64,000 bases of DNA, from NCBI RefSeq assembly GCF_022376445.1, contig NW_025954968.1, forward strand, positions 434,001-498,000. The letters are read 5' to 3'. The DNA comes from Fomitopsis serialis. Its lineage: Eukaryota; Basidiomycota; Agaricomycetes; Polyporales; Fomitopsidaceae. The notes under the pieces were generated by a model. It saw only the letters and a list, made by a program, of their open reading frames with translations. It made no database searches and had not been told where the DNA came from. Of the stretch, positions 48,282 to 59,682 are shown in pieces. The position numbers were made by a program, and so were the translations under genes. The first letter of the stretch is position 1. Each line of letters starts with the position of its first letter.

Positions 48282-49258
48282 TTACATCAGACCACAGGCT
48301 TCCTCTATGCTTTTCCGCAGGTCATCGATGCCAAGGCGGGACTCTTCCAGTGCTGCAGTAACAATGGCTGGCAGACATGTCGGGGCCGTCTCGAAGATGT
48401 CCCTCTGGATGTCTTTGATCGCACCCCGACCATCGCTGGACCGTAAAAGGCCGTCGGCCTTCGTGATGACGGCTTGCAATGTGAACTTCGCACCGGAGGT
48501 GGCTTGACATTGCGCGTCGAGAGACTGCAACATCGCGCGGTCTGGGTCGTTGAGACCGTGGGTCGCGTTGACTAGCACGTATACTCTCCTCAGTCTGGAT
48601 CCACATCAAGCATCAAGCATCAGCATTGACTCAATGTAGAGCTATGAACGTACTCTTCGCGCGTCTTGACGTAGTGATTGAATACCTCGCCCCATTGTGG
48701 ACGACCTCGCGCGCCGTATCCCGGGGCGTCGACGAGAATAAGCTTCCCCGGCTCGCGACCAACACGATAGAAGTTGAGAGTCCGAGTGCGTCCCTAGATC
48801 ACACAGCATACATATGTGAATAAAGTAACATCCCAGGAGAAGTATCAGGCCGCACAGGTTTCTGACTGGTGTGTGCAAGATTGCGACGGCCTAGAAGAGC
48901 ATTGAGCAAGGTTGACTTGCCTACGTTCGCTCGGCCTGTTAACACCAATGAGCAGACAACATTGGTGCATAACAAGATGTGTGTACCAGTGACGATAACC
49001 TTAGGTCAATATGAGCACCTGTGTAGATATTCAGTCGATGAATATGACTGGGCTCACTTCAGGCAGACCTTGTAAGCGTGGGATCGACGTTGGACTCGCC
49101 GCTGAAATCAGGAGTTCAGCGGCAGAGGCATCAGAGAACACGTCGCTCGCAGAGTTAGAGAACAGGCGTCTCGAAAGTCCACGTATGAGAGGAGTTACTT
49201 CATGTCGGTGTAGTCCTGACATGGGAGCTGCTGGCAGCCAAAGCAAACACCGCCGCAT
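48282..49258 (-). CDS. EngB/YihA-type GTPase, probably mitochondrial
   Basis: Exons on the minus strand: 49258-49058, 48999-48987, 48935-48856, 48793-48654 and 48594-48282 (747 nt, 248 aa). The N-terminus is Arg/Ser/Leu-rich without acidic residues at first (MRRCLLWLPAAPMSGLHRHE, then LIRGLSRRLFSN), as in mitochondrial presequences. The G domain is complete: VIVTGRANVGKSTLLNALL (G1), SQKPGRTRTLNF (G2), LILVDAPGYGARGRPQWGEV (G3) and TKADGLL (G4), ending RKSIEEACGLM. EngB proteins assist large-subunit assembly, here probably of mitoribosomes. The second exon is a 13 nt micro-exon flanked by 58 and 51 nt introns. Its frame and motif position make it convincing. Confidence 0.9.
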
Positions 49259-49417
49259 ACGAGTAATTTCCTAATCGGGAAGGAATGTGGGTCGGGCGCA
49301 CTTGTCGCGTGACCGCGCTGAGGACGCACGGGATTTGGCCCGCGCCTTGTTTCGACGCGTCCGTGGCGCGACGCGCGACCATCTACCCTCCCTCCTCTTG
49401 TTCATAGCAACCTGCGA

Positions 49418-52400
49418 ATGTCAGACTACGAAGCCTCGACATCCATTCCGTTTTCCTTGTGAGTACTGCCATGTGTATCAACACGGGCTGATTGACCCAT
49501 TCCCTCGCCGCATGATGTGGTGGCCAGTTTCGTATCCCTCATCGAACACATATCGCGCATCAAGCCCCGAAAAGCCAGTAATCATGGAAATAAAGGCACC
49601 TCCCATTCAACCTCCAGTGTTGTGCAGACATTCCGCAACTGGGTAACGGAACTCCATCGTCGGTACGACCCTCTACCTCCTGGAACGACTGCTATCCTAT
49701 TCCGGCTCCTCTTCCCTGAAGAGGATGCGAAGAGGAAGTACGACATGCAAGAGGCGAGGTTAGCACAAGTGCTCTCCGGTGCATTTGGCCTGCTGGGACG
49801 AGGTACAGAACGCGCAAGGGGTTTGGCCATTTGGAAAGCCGAGAACGCGATTGGCTGTTTAGGATTTGAAGTCCGGAAAGTGTTGGCCGAAAGTCGAGGA
49901 GTACGTTTGATGCCGTCTCAAATATGTACGCTCGAAGTACTTACTCCTCAGAAGAGCCTCGGAGACGAGCTCAGCGTCGCAGAAGTCGACGCCCTCCTCT
50001 CGACCCTAGCTTGCAAATCCGCGTTCTCTGCGGACAGCGTACGCCAAAATGCAGATATTTCAACCCCGCTGAAGGACAAATCACGGACTGAGATTGTCCG
50101 CTCCCTATACAGTCGCTTATCAGCTCCCGAGGCCTGCGTAGTGACCCAGATCATCCTGAAGGACATTCGGCCGTTGCTGTATCCTCTGCCAGAGGACGAG
50201 ACGCACTACACGACGCTGTTGATACAGTACAAGAGCAATGCATTGGAGCAGCTCTCCAAGTTCGACGCTATGCGTGCTTGGGACTCCAGCGGTCGTATGC
50301 TATCCGCGTATCGAGTCCGTGCATGTCTTGACGAAGCTGCATCAGCCTATGAAAAGGCGATATGCGCAGGTAAAGCAGGTGATGTTCTCCTCGCACCACA
50401 GGTTGGGATACCGATTCAGGTCAGTGCGCGCCCACCCCTAGCATACGTATGTTAACCGGTCACGTTTAGATACCGAAGTGCTCGAAAGGGCAAGGCTGCG
50501 TACAGTCTCTCCGACTTCTTCGAGGCTCGAAGAAAGTCTGGGCGGAGACCAAGTATGATGGGGAGCGGACACAGATACATGTCGACCTCGAGGCAGGCTT
50601 CCCTCGTATCACGATTTACAGCAAGAGCGGGCGGGATTCAACCATGGACCGGGTCGCCATTCATCCGTAAGTAGACTTTCTCAGTTGGTCAAGTGTCAAT
50701 ATATGCTCAGATAGCCATTCGGAACTGGCAGTCTCATTCTGGACGCGATTGGGTTCAACGATTCGTCTTGTAAGGTGAAGAGAAACGTAGTGCTGGAAGC
50801 AGAGATGGTTGCCTACTCCGATACTCTTCATCGCATCGACGGTACGCACACATGGCTGGAGGCAGAAAGTCCTATCAGTAACTCAATACAATCGCAGAGT
50901 TCTGGCGTATCCGGAGCCTCATCAGCACTACTGCTATAGGGCCGCGTCACAGCAGACATCCCAAGCATACTGCTGCTGATACCTCACAGGATGCTGAAGA
51001 TGGGTACGTACCTCTGCATCGTATCCCGTGGGATTCTCACCGTCAGCTTGTGTTGCATGTAGGTCGCAGTGCTCCTTGGCCTCCAACGCATCTGACGACG
51101 GTACGCGGCACCTCGCGCTCGTCTTCTTCGACATCCTTGTTCTCGACGACGCGTCTCTCCTCTCTAGTTCTTACTCTACCCGGCGCGCGACTCTCGAAAG
51201 CCTGCTCCACCCCAAACCGGGGTACGTCATGCTCGTCAAGCGCGTGGCCATCGATATGCAGCCCAGTGTCAGCACTCGAGGCGGAATGGACCCGGAAGCA
51301 CGCCTTCGGGAGATCTTCGCGCAAAGGATTGCGGACCACCAAGAAGGATTGGTGTTGAAGGCCGACGAAGCGCGATACAACGACTGGAGGTTGCCGTGGG
51401 TCAAGGTGGGTTCTTCTTATCTCTTGCGTGAGCAGAACAGCTGAGTGGTAGTGGACTTCATAGTTGAAGAAGGATTATATCGAAGGATACGGAGACACCC
51501 TAGACCTCGTGCTGGTGGGCGCTACGTGGGAGAAGGAGCGCGCTCGGGAGCTTCGAGGTGGGTCACTTGACGGATCGAGCAATATGTGGACACTAAATTA
51601 GTGGTCGTTACCACCGTACACCAGTCGCGCCCACGGCTTATACCACTTTCTACATCGGAGTGCTGGCGAACTCTGCCGCTCTCAAGACGAATGTCAGTAT
51701 CTACCTACGGTGTTGAAGTTATCACTGTCTGACCACGCGTTTTGTGCAGCCTAGATGCATGCCGCATTTTGAAGTGTTCTTCACGGCATCTTACGGGCTG
51801 AGCAGGCAGGAGTTGGAGCAACTGAACTTCCGCATCAAGAGCTCCGACCCTGTGCGCTGTGAGCCTGGGAAGGTGCGTCGACCCTACTCTGCGTCGCTGC
51901 GATGGCTCACATGTACATACTCTTGCCACCCATCATGGTCTCCGTAGGCAATGCATGGACTTCCGTACACCCATCATTTGTTTCATGGACTTCCCTCCCC
52001 TACTGTGCTCCTCCCCGAGCCGATCCTTGTAGAAGTCGTTGGTGGTAGCTTCACCAAGGCAGCTCACAGCAAGGTACGAGTCGATCGATTCATCGCATCT
52101 CTCATCTCTCATCAGCCCGACGCAGTTCTACGAGCTCCGCTTCCCGCGCATCGTAAAGGTCTTCCGGTCGAGCGAACGCTCATGGACCGATGGTGCCACC
52201 CTCGAGGAGTTCCAGCGGATTGCACGAGAGTCAGTCGGCCACGAGAGCTCGCACAAGGACGTTGAGGACTGGTGCAACGAGCTCTGGGGCAAGCCGAGCT
52301 CGCCGGGAGCCAAATGCCCTGTCAAGCGGAGGCGAACGGAGGCCGAGTGGGCAGAAAAGCTGGAAAAGGCGGATCACAAGTCTGGGAAGAGGGCTAGGAA

Positions 52401-53244
52401 GGCTGAGACAGAACACGGTGTTCGTCCGGAGGCTAGTACTGCGGGTGGACGAGAGAATCGCACCGGCGCGTTGCCGGGGTCACCGAAGTCACCTAGGTTA
52501 TTGAGAACTCTAGGCTCAATGACGAATGTGATGAGGTGGTCTCCCGAAGTCGACATGCCGCTGCAACATCTCGCCCCGGGAGCGACGTTGACTTCTGCAA
52601 ATGCCATACCGTCTCCGTCGCCCACGAGGATACACTTGCGCAATGCGGAAGACCAAAGAGCTAGCACTCTTACGGATGCTGGTTCTGCCGAATCCTCCGA
52701 CGATTTCACGACAAATTGCATTCCAGTTCGCCGTGTAGGCGCGGAACAAGTCACCGCCGGCGATCATCGTGTTGAGGACAATGTCGTTGTGGACGCTCCG
52801 GCCTCGCCTCCACCGGAATTTACTTCGACATCGCTGGGACATTTTCTCCAACATGCAGTCATATGGCTCGCTCAGCCTCGCAGCACACCTCGACCAGCAT
52901 GGCGTGTACCTTCCAAACTCATATTTCCGCCTGGTCAGCAGGTACACAGCCTCGAATCGCTCCTACAAGCTTGCCGCTGGGGCACAGCGGAGAGCATGAG
53001 CGTGTGCGACTGGGCGGAGAAGGGCGTCATCTTCGTCGACGATACAGCGCCGGAGTCCAACGACCGACCGTGGACCGAGTACCCGCTCAAGTCGTTGATG
53101 GAGCGCAGGTCGACCCTGGTTCGCGAAGTAGGGCCTGTGGCTTGCAAGCCGGTCTGGATATTCAGCATGACTATGCTCAGCTACGAGGCATTGAGTAACG
53201 CCTGCTCAGACGTGGAGGACCGGGCCTTGTGTAAATTCGGTTGA
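49418..53244 (+). CDS. ATP-dependent DNA ligase, DNA ligase IV-like
   Basis: Eleven exons (49418-49458, 49528-50419, 50470-50666, 50732-50841, 50898-51003, 51063-51405, 51464-51557, 51625-51692, 51750-51872, 51948-52073, 52126-53244) sum to 3219 nt, 1072 aa. The N-terminal ligase domain starts PFSFFVSLIEHISRIKPRKA. The adenylation domain has motif I with its catalytic Lys (VWAETKYDGERTQIH), motif III LALVFFDILVLDD, motif IV HQEGLVLKADE and motif V WVKLKKDYIEGYGDTLD. The OB-fold part ends AAHSKFYELRFPRIVKVFR, as in ligase IV, which seals double-strand breaks in non-homologous end joining. The remaining 350 residues include a long polar linker and a C-terminal region (FLQHAVIWLAQP..., GVIFVDDTAPES) where I cannot recognise the tandem BRCT repeats of classical ligase IV. 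That part may be diverged. Confidence 0.88.
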
Positions 53245-53563
53245 AGTCGGGGGCACACTTCGGCTTAACTTATCGTTATATTATCGGTTTCCGCGAGAAG
53301 GATCGTCCGCATACGTAGAAAGACAAAATGTAAATGGAAGAGGTCTGAGGTATACGACATTGATCTCTAGATTTTCACGTAGAGTGATCTCGCGGCAATG
53401 CACTGCTTTGGCAGATCACAACATGGGTTGAGCAGCATGAATCTTCTACGGCACCTGCCTGATACGGACATGACCACTTTGATCGAGGACGGTAATCTCA
53501 CTAGCGATCTCGCCTTTTCGTTCTGACTCTCACTGTCCTCACCAGTCCGCACTGTTACGAGCA
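53245..53563. other. Intergenic region upstream of ADE1
   Basis: 319 bp between ligase stop and ADE1 start. No gene, and no clear TATA box near the start codon. Confidence 0.4.
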
Positions 53564-54672
53564 ATGGCCGACACTGCTCTGATCAACACAGAGCTCACTG
53601 CCCTAACGCTCGTCTCGAAGGGCAAGGTCCGCGATGTCTACGCGACCTCTTCTCCCGAACACCTGTTGTTCGTAGCCACGGACCGCATTTCAGCGTACGA
53701 TGTCATCCTGCGCAACGTCCGTCCACTTTGTCCCGTCTCATTCGGCGAACCCGACCTTCCTCGCAGGGCGTCCCCGACAAGGGCAAAGTGCTTACCAAGA
53801 TCTCGCTGTTCTGGTTTGAGAAGCTGAAGGACATCATCCCAACGCATTTTATAACCGCAAACGTTGATGAGATGCCCGAAGAAGTAAAACAGTACGGCAG
53901 CCAGATAGAAGGCAGGGCGATGCTCGTCAAGAAGGCGAAGGTCGTACCCCTCGAGGCCATCGTCCGGGGTTATCTAACTGGTAGGTCCATCGTTGCTCAC
54001 GCGTCCATGCGGTCTCATCTGGTGACTTGCTAGGATCCGGATGGGCGGAGTACAAGAAGTCCGGGACAGTACATGGTATCCCCCTACCTGCAGGGCTCGT
54101 CGAGTCGCAGAAGCTCCCTCAGCCGTTGTTCACGCCCTCTACGAAGGCCGAGCAAGGACAGCACGACGAGAACATATCACCACAACGCGGTATGTCCTGC
54201 ATGGCTCCCTTGCGATTATCCTCGTACTCACCGTCGCTCCTACATAGCCGCCTCAATAGTCGGGCAGGATCTGTATGACAAAATCTCAGTCGCGGCCATC
54301 AAGCTGTATCAAGCCGCCGCGGACTACGCCCTAACGCGCGGTCTCATCCTTGCAGACACGAAGTTCGAGTTCGGGCTCATTCCGTCGCCTTCCGGCGGGG
54401 AGGAACTGATCCTGGTCGACGAGCTGCTCACGCCAGACTCATCTCGGTACTGGCCTGCTGAAGGCTACAAACCCGGAGGAACGCAGCCAAGTTTCGACAA
54501 GCAGTACTTGCGGGACTGGTTGACCAGCACGGGCTTCAGGAAAGGGTTTGAAAGCGGCCCGGAAGGAAAGGAGGGAGAGGGGTGGGTCATGGAGACGAGT
54601 GTGGTGGAGGGGACGAGGGAAAGGTATTTTGAAGCCTTGAAGATGCTGGTGGGCGAAGACGTTACGTTGTAA
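53564..54672 (+). CDS. ADE1: Phosphoribosylaminoimidazole-succinocarboxamide synthase (SAICAR synthetase)
   Basis: Exons 53564-53716, 53767-53980, 54034-54189 and 54248-54672 sum to 948 nt (315 aa). The enzyme joins CAIR and aspartate with ATP in de novo purine synthesis. Conserved stretches: [69 protein letters not shown], and the signature [12 protein letters not shown], followed by [20 protein letters not shown]. The C-terminus ([20 protein letters not shown]) is complete. Exons 3-4 and downstream DNA recur at 59.68 kb as a non-functional copy; this is the intact gene. Confidence 0.96.
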
Positions 54673-55186
54673 GTGTTCGCAGCAATCGTGCCGTAAAATG
54701 TAGCTATATGTTTTCTATATTCATAACAAAGCCGGCGAATATCTTTCATCGCCTCAGCGTAGTGTAGCCTGCCGAATGTGAATCATGACCTAAATTGTAC
54801 TGTTGTGTCCCGGCAAGTTTCGATCAGTGTTTTGTATACCTTGTTGTAGGACTAACAGCGCGATTGATTGTGTGTTATCTAGACCAAGGCTGTAAAACCA
54901 CTCATTGCTCATGACATCGAAGATTACATTTGTTTAGGTGTACATGAAGGAACGGTCAAGGTCGAGACGTGCCTTGAGTCGAAGAGAACGGAGAGAGAAA
55001 GAGAGAGGAGGCCTATACCGGATACAACCGTCAGCGGCAGCGGATGTTTTTTGGGCGTTGTTTTATCGTCATGCCTGCATCGAGCAGGGGATACGAGGCT
55101 TCTTGCAAGCCACGGATAATGTGGTCGCCAACCTGATACCAAGCTCAGTACCAGATATACAACCACGGATTGAGCACGCCTTACCA
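54673..55186. other. Intergenic region, ADE1 / zinc-finger gene 3' flanks
   Basis: Convergent 3' flanks of ADE1 (+) and the zinc-finger gene (-). The matching interval in copy 2 is 60285-60771. No gene seen. Confidence 0.4.
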
Positions 55187-55495
55187 TCAGGACGCCGGCA
55201 CGAAGCCGGGACAATTGCCCCCTCCTACATGCCGCAGGAAGCTGTCCTTCTTGGCGAACGTGGCCCCACACCTTTGGCATGTATACGGCCCTTGATCAGA
55301 GCTGAAAGATGTCGCACAGCTCGGCCAGGATTGCGGAATACTCTCTCCATAACATTCGGACGCTGCCACAGAACGAGCCCGCATCCTCGGTAGCAGTGAG
55401 TCATGGAGGCCATCCGTCGACGCCATGTCGCGGACGAATATCAGGCTTTGCTCTTCGCAAATTCCGGCGCCGACAATCTTGGAAATGAGGGCCAT
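55187..55495 (-). CDS. Small CCHC zinc-finger protein, copy 1
   Basis: One open frame of 102 aa beginning MALISKIVGAGICEEQ. The only recognisable part is near the C-terminus: YTCQRCGATFAKKDSFLRH followed by GGGNC, giving C-x2-C-x12-H-x5-C, a classical finger in which Cys replaces the second His. The paralogue at 60772-61080 keeps the start MAL-SKI, EEQ, FVRD, ECY and the finger, but differs at roughly half of the positions. Conservation of length and zinc ligands suggests both are real genes. A 40-codon ORF with an intron lies 148 bp upstream on the same strand and may belong to its 5' leader. Confidence 0.6.
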   Translation of the reverse strand: MALISKIVGAGICEEQSLIFVRDMASTDGLHDSLLPRMRARSVAASECYGESIPQSWPSCATSFSSDQGPYTCQRCGATFAKKDSFLRHVGGGNCPGFVPAS

Positions 55496-55643
55496 CGCGG
55501 GGGTCGATGTGAGGTTGGGCTAGAGTCGCTGGTGAGTGGTTGATAACCACTCTGCAGCGCGGATCTCTTATACGTTAGGTCTGGTGGGTGAACAGACACC
55601 ACGCAGCGCGGTTGCCTTGACGTTGAGACGATAGAATTCGAGA

Positions 55644-55845
55644 CTACGCATGGTGGTACTCACACCCAGCGCTGCGGAAGGGGAGAGAACGATCAGTCGT
55701 CAGCAGTAACGAGATTCATACGGCGAGCCAAAGAAAAATGTGAAACTTACCACTCCCCACCAAGTGCTGTTTCATGACAACCCATTGAATTACGTGTGGG
55801 CGACCGGTGGATTGGACTAGCTAGGCAGATGACTTCAGTCTTCAT
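55644..55845 (-). CDS. 40-codon two-exon small ORF, copy 1 (microprotein or upstream ORF)
   Basis: Exon 1 is 55845-55751 and exon 2 is 55671-55644, separated by a 79 nt intron with strong signals (GTAAGT donor, TACTGCTGAC branch-like tract, pyrimidine run, CAG). The 40 aa product starts MKTEVICLASPIHRSPTRNS and ends AGCEYHHA. An identical gene structure exists at 61232-61433. The first 30 residues are the same in both; the four nucleotide differences in those codons are all synonymous. That pattern suggests translation, though the sample is small. Residues 31, 32 and 37 differ (E/V, C/R, Y/F). It resembles no family I know. It could be the first exons of a longer zinc-finger transcript, as a 5' UTR with an upstream ORF. 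Confidence 0.45.
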
Positions 55846-57275
55846 GCTGCGGCATAAAGACCGGGTGACGGAGAGAACATCAACTGGTGCATAGGTGCAC
55901 ACCGTCGCTTCAGCATTTGCGATATTAAAATCTGTTGAAGAGGGGAAGCAACGAGGCAGTAGAAAGGCGAGCCAGAACCTCAATGCTTACCACGGCGCGA
56001 AGGCTGGCAATGACACCCGCCTTTCAACGGCGTTTTAACCCGACCTTGCTTGTTTGAACGAGGTTCATGAGGCTCTCAGGGCCAAGCTTCAAGCAGACCT
56101 AGGAGTTGGTCAACATCACATAACACATATGCATGCGCATACGAGTTCACAGTAAGTACATAAGTCGAGCAAGATCAGGACCGATCGGACGTACATCGTT
56201 TTCCGCTGCCACGTTTCGAGCAGAAATGGGTAGGTGTACAGATGGAAAGATGGCGGATCCCACAATGTTTTGTCGCATGCCGCTCCGACAAGGGCGGCCA
56301 ACTTGAATAGGCCGCCGCATCGCATCAATTTCTGTCGACACCGGTGTGTCACTTTGCCACAACGGCAATCGGCCCGGTCTGGAGGTACTTAGGATGCGCC
56401 ACCGGACTCCTTCTCCGCAGCGTACTTGGGTAGACTTGGGTCGATTGCACTTCGGATGTATCCTATATATTCTGCCATCAAATGGTGTCTCGAGAACGGT
56501 TGAAACGCAGACTTTGAGAAATTCACAGTAGGGATGTTCACGTTGGCCCGTACTTGGAATCGGGAGGCGCCGGCGTGTCTGTTCAAGTGGGCGACACGAA
56601 CTTGTTCCGTCGACCAAGCCATTTCCGCTGTTGCGCCTTGCTTCCCCGCCTAGTGCGGATGGGTGTACAAACTGAAGAAACGCAGCACACCGAAATCATT
56701 GGCAACGAGAACGACCCCTGTGCCAGTGCACTCACCTTTGATAATTCCTCATCGCACTTGAATATGGAAATGAAAACATCACGTTCAATTGTGAGGGAGT
56801 TGGCGCCAGCCCGTTCGAAATGCCTGATCATTGAGGTCGGATGCATTGCAATGCGTCAATCATTCTTGACACTGCGGTGCGTTCGGTGCTTCATCGTAAG
56901 AGACCAGTGGGACTGAAGAGCAGCTACCTTTGAAGTAGTCGATAGGGTTATGTTTTGCGGCCAAGAGGTCAATACGCGAAAATGATTTGTTGTGGGCTAC
57001 GATCTCAGCCTATGAACGCGGACATACCATGACCAGTATGAACATCGGCGCATGACTTCCTTGAAGAGGCCCTTGCGGAATCGAGACGAACCACTGAGCG
57101 CAGATCATTGTCAGCAAGAGCGAGCACACCGCGTCGTCGACGATAATGGAGGCAGAGTTACGGAATAACAGCCATACCTTCGTTCCGAAAACTTGACTTC
57201 GTGAGAGGCGGGGATAAGACAGCGTGGTTGAAGCTTGAAGACGCAAGTAGAATATACCTCAGCAGTCCAGACGCA
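55846..57275. other. Duplicated region without recognised gene (copy 1)
   Basis: Minus-strand frames such as 56583-56846 and 57010-57246 contain hydrophobic runs (e.g. DDAVCSLLLTMICAQWFV), but neighbouring exons cannot be joined into a convincing protein. The homologous interval in copy 2 is 61434-62791. Confidence 0.35.
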
Positions 57276-57317
57276 GGAAGCACTGCCACAGACGCGGGAA
57301 GCACTTCCACAGGGAGG
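57276..57317 (+). repeat. 21-bp minisatellite, two units
   Basis: Two units of 21 bp starting at 57276 and 57297, each beginning GGAAGCACT or a variant and including CCACAG. The duplicated copy at 62792 has four units of the same repeat. Confidence 0.85.
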
Positions 57318-57400
57318 TCAACGGATGGTGGAAACCGAGCATGCAGTGCATGAACGTTCAGAAATTACTAGATGCCCGCAACGTTGAGAGTCCAGACGCA

Positions 57401-59682
57401 TACTGCGGCCACCGTGAAGCCAAGCCGGTGGCCCGAGTCGCCCGACTGGCCGCGGGAGCAAATCTCAATCTCGATCACTGACGCCACTACGTCACGAGAT
57501 CACGAGACGCCACACTGTACCGTGACGGTACACAGTACTTGCACTACGCTGAAGAGCGCGACGTGATACCTTGAGTGAGCAACAGTAACAGACAGCGGCG
57601 TGACCGCTGCCGGGAACAATGAACCAAATTGTGCCGTACATCAACAAATTCATTGTCTTCCTACACGACGACCGTACATGACAAAATACGGAAGGCTCGA
57701 GAACCCGAAAGAAAATACTCATCATCGACTTCGGCGCGAGTTAGTTTCCCCCCGCACGAGTGCGAGGGTACTTATCCCGAGGACCACGTAAAGGTCCGCG
57801 CCCGGACAGACACCGCGTCCCGCGATGCCCGCCCGCCCTCGGGGCCTAACTTGCGCCGCTTGACCCTTCGCTCTTGCCATAGCCCTTGAAGCTAGCTCCC
57901 ATGACTTTCTTGCGGTGCTTGACCCTTCGCTCATGCCAGAGCTCTGGATGCTAGCTCCCATGACTTTCTTGCGGCGCTTGACCCTTCACTCAAACCCGAG
58001 CTCTTGATGCTAGCCAATCGGCGCTTGACCCTTCGCTCGTTCGAGCCCCTTGAGGCCAGCCTCCTTTACCTTGCGGCGCTTGACTCTTCGCCCGACTTCG
58101 GGCTCTTGACGCAGCCCCCGCTTCCGGCGTTTGACGCGTCACACACATGTTCATGCAACTCTGTTGCTGTGTGTGACCATATTTTCCCTTACGATCCATT
58201 GGGCACTTGACGTACGAGTAGGGGACGTGCGAGACGACGAGCGAGCAGACGTACCAATCTCCCAATGGATATTGCCGCCGAGTTTACTTTACTCGGACGC
58301 AGCAGGTCGGACAGGCGGAGCAGGCGCAGACGGGGACAAGACAGACAAAAGAAACGTACACAGTCCAGAGGGCAGGCGCCTTAAGTATCACGGCGGCTGA
58401 CAGGGCGGCTGGTCGAACTCGCGACGCGTCGGTGGCGCAGGCTGACAGTCGATGAACGCCACTCGAGGTCGCGTGTGGCTGGCAGGGACCGACGGCGAAG
58501 CTCCAGCGCGACACGGGCGTCGGTCTACGCGTCGGGTCAGATCGAGGGCGTCCGTTGGGGACGCATGGTCGACATACCTTTGTGCGCGATGACGCGCGCC
58601 CTTTGTCGACGAGTGGCGTCCATACGGTGGTCGGGTACACAGGGCTTGGCGCGGCTGACAAGGTGGACCACTTGAGGAAAGAGCCATATAGCGAGTGGGC
58701 AAGAGACGTGGGCGGGAGGTAGCCTAGAGGTGGGGAGAGAGGAGGAGGGGGAGTCGCGGTTGGGCGAAAGAGGGCCGCATATCGAAGTCCATTTATACGT
58801 TTGGCACAAAGGCCGCTGACACGTGGGTGTCACATCCACGAGCCCAGTCCGGTCCGCAGCGTGGACCGCGATACGAGGACAGTTTCCGGATTTGGGTGCT
58901 TGTGGGTCCACATCGAAGACAAAGCAATCGCTGGAAAGGGCGAGGCTGTGGTCAGCGCCATGCGGACGACGGGTATGATAATAGCTGATGCGCACGATAT
59001 GCCTGATTGGTATACTCCGCGACGGGCACGGAGGGATAGAAGAGTGCGGAGGTCAGAGCGTTTCCACCGTGATGGTGGACAAAGCATCCCCGGACGGATA
59101 TTTGGATGACACGTCGAGTCAAGGATCGCGCATTAGGGTGTTTTATCCAGCGACGGTCCGGTGGAGTGTGCGAAGTAGAGCTGTGCGACTGTCTCTGACC
59201 ACTTGTGGAATATCAGCATGATCCTCAGACGCGACGACGTTCACGTCGAAGGGAATCGAAATGCCTTCAAGCTCACGGCTTTCATATTCTGGTCCACTCT
59301 CTGGCGGTTGGCCTGGGTCGCAATAGAAGCCTAGTAGCAGCAGGCCTATCATGAAATAGCTTGTTCTTCGAACAGAAAGGCTTCAGTTCGCGACCAGCAT
59401 TCGAGAGTTCAAGTTGCTCACAGCCACAGCAAAGCCACAGTGGCGGTGACCAAATCGGGATCTCGATCATTGATGCCACCGCGTCATCAGCCCGCTCCCG
59501 CCGGGCCGCCGCATGCTGGTCTCGGTCAGTCTCTGACTCTCTCGTCTCTCACCCACTGGCGACTTTCACCTTCTCCGACCCTCTCATTGTCAGCGGTCTT
59601 CCACTTCCGAGGCCCCTCTAGATAACACTATTGTTGATAGTTCTGCTGCCTGGCCTGAGCTTCGAAGCTGATAATAGATTCC
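57401..59682. other. Spacer between the two duplication copies
   Basis: 2.3 kb containing the degenerate array at 57851-58147. A short stretch at about 57410-57560 resembles 59430-59560 (both include CTCGATCA-TGA-GCCAC), perhaps an older repeat at the duplication edges. A 152-codon minus-strand frame (58537-58995) has no domain. No gene recognised. Confidence 0.4.
57851..58147 (+). repeat. Degenerate tandem array, six units of about 49-59 bp
   Basis: A core TTGCGGCGCTTGACCCTTCG or close variant starts at 57851, 57910, 57969, 58018, 58071 and 58122. The first three units are 59 bp apart and share GCTAGCTCCCATGACTTTC; later units are shorter and more diverged. Confidence 0.85.

Larger units (their letters stand above)
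54076..57400. repeat. Segmental duplication, copy 1
   Basis: About 3.3 kb aligning in the same order and orientation to 59683-62960: ADE1 exon 3 onward, a small zinc-finger gene (-), a 40-codon two-exon ORF (-), about 1.4 kb without a recognised gene, and a minisatellite. Identity varies strongly along its length and is highest around 55640-55870. Boundaries are judged by eye. Confidence 0.85.

Noticed and set aside
57851..58147. Possible CRISPR-like array
   Set aside because: Units are degenerate, spacing varies and the host is a eukaryote; it is an ordinary degenerate tandem repeat.
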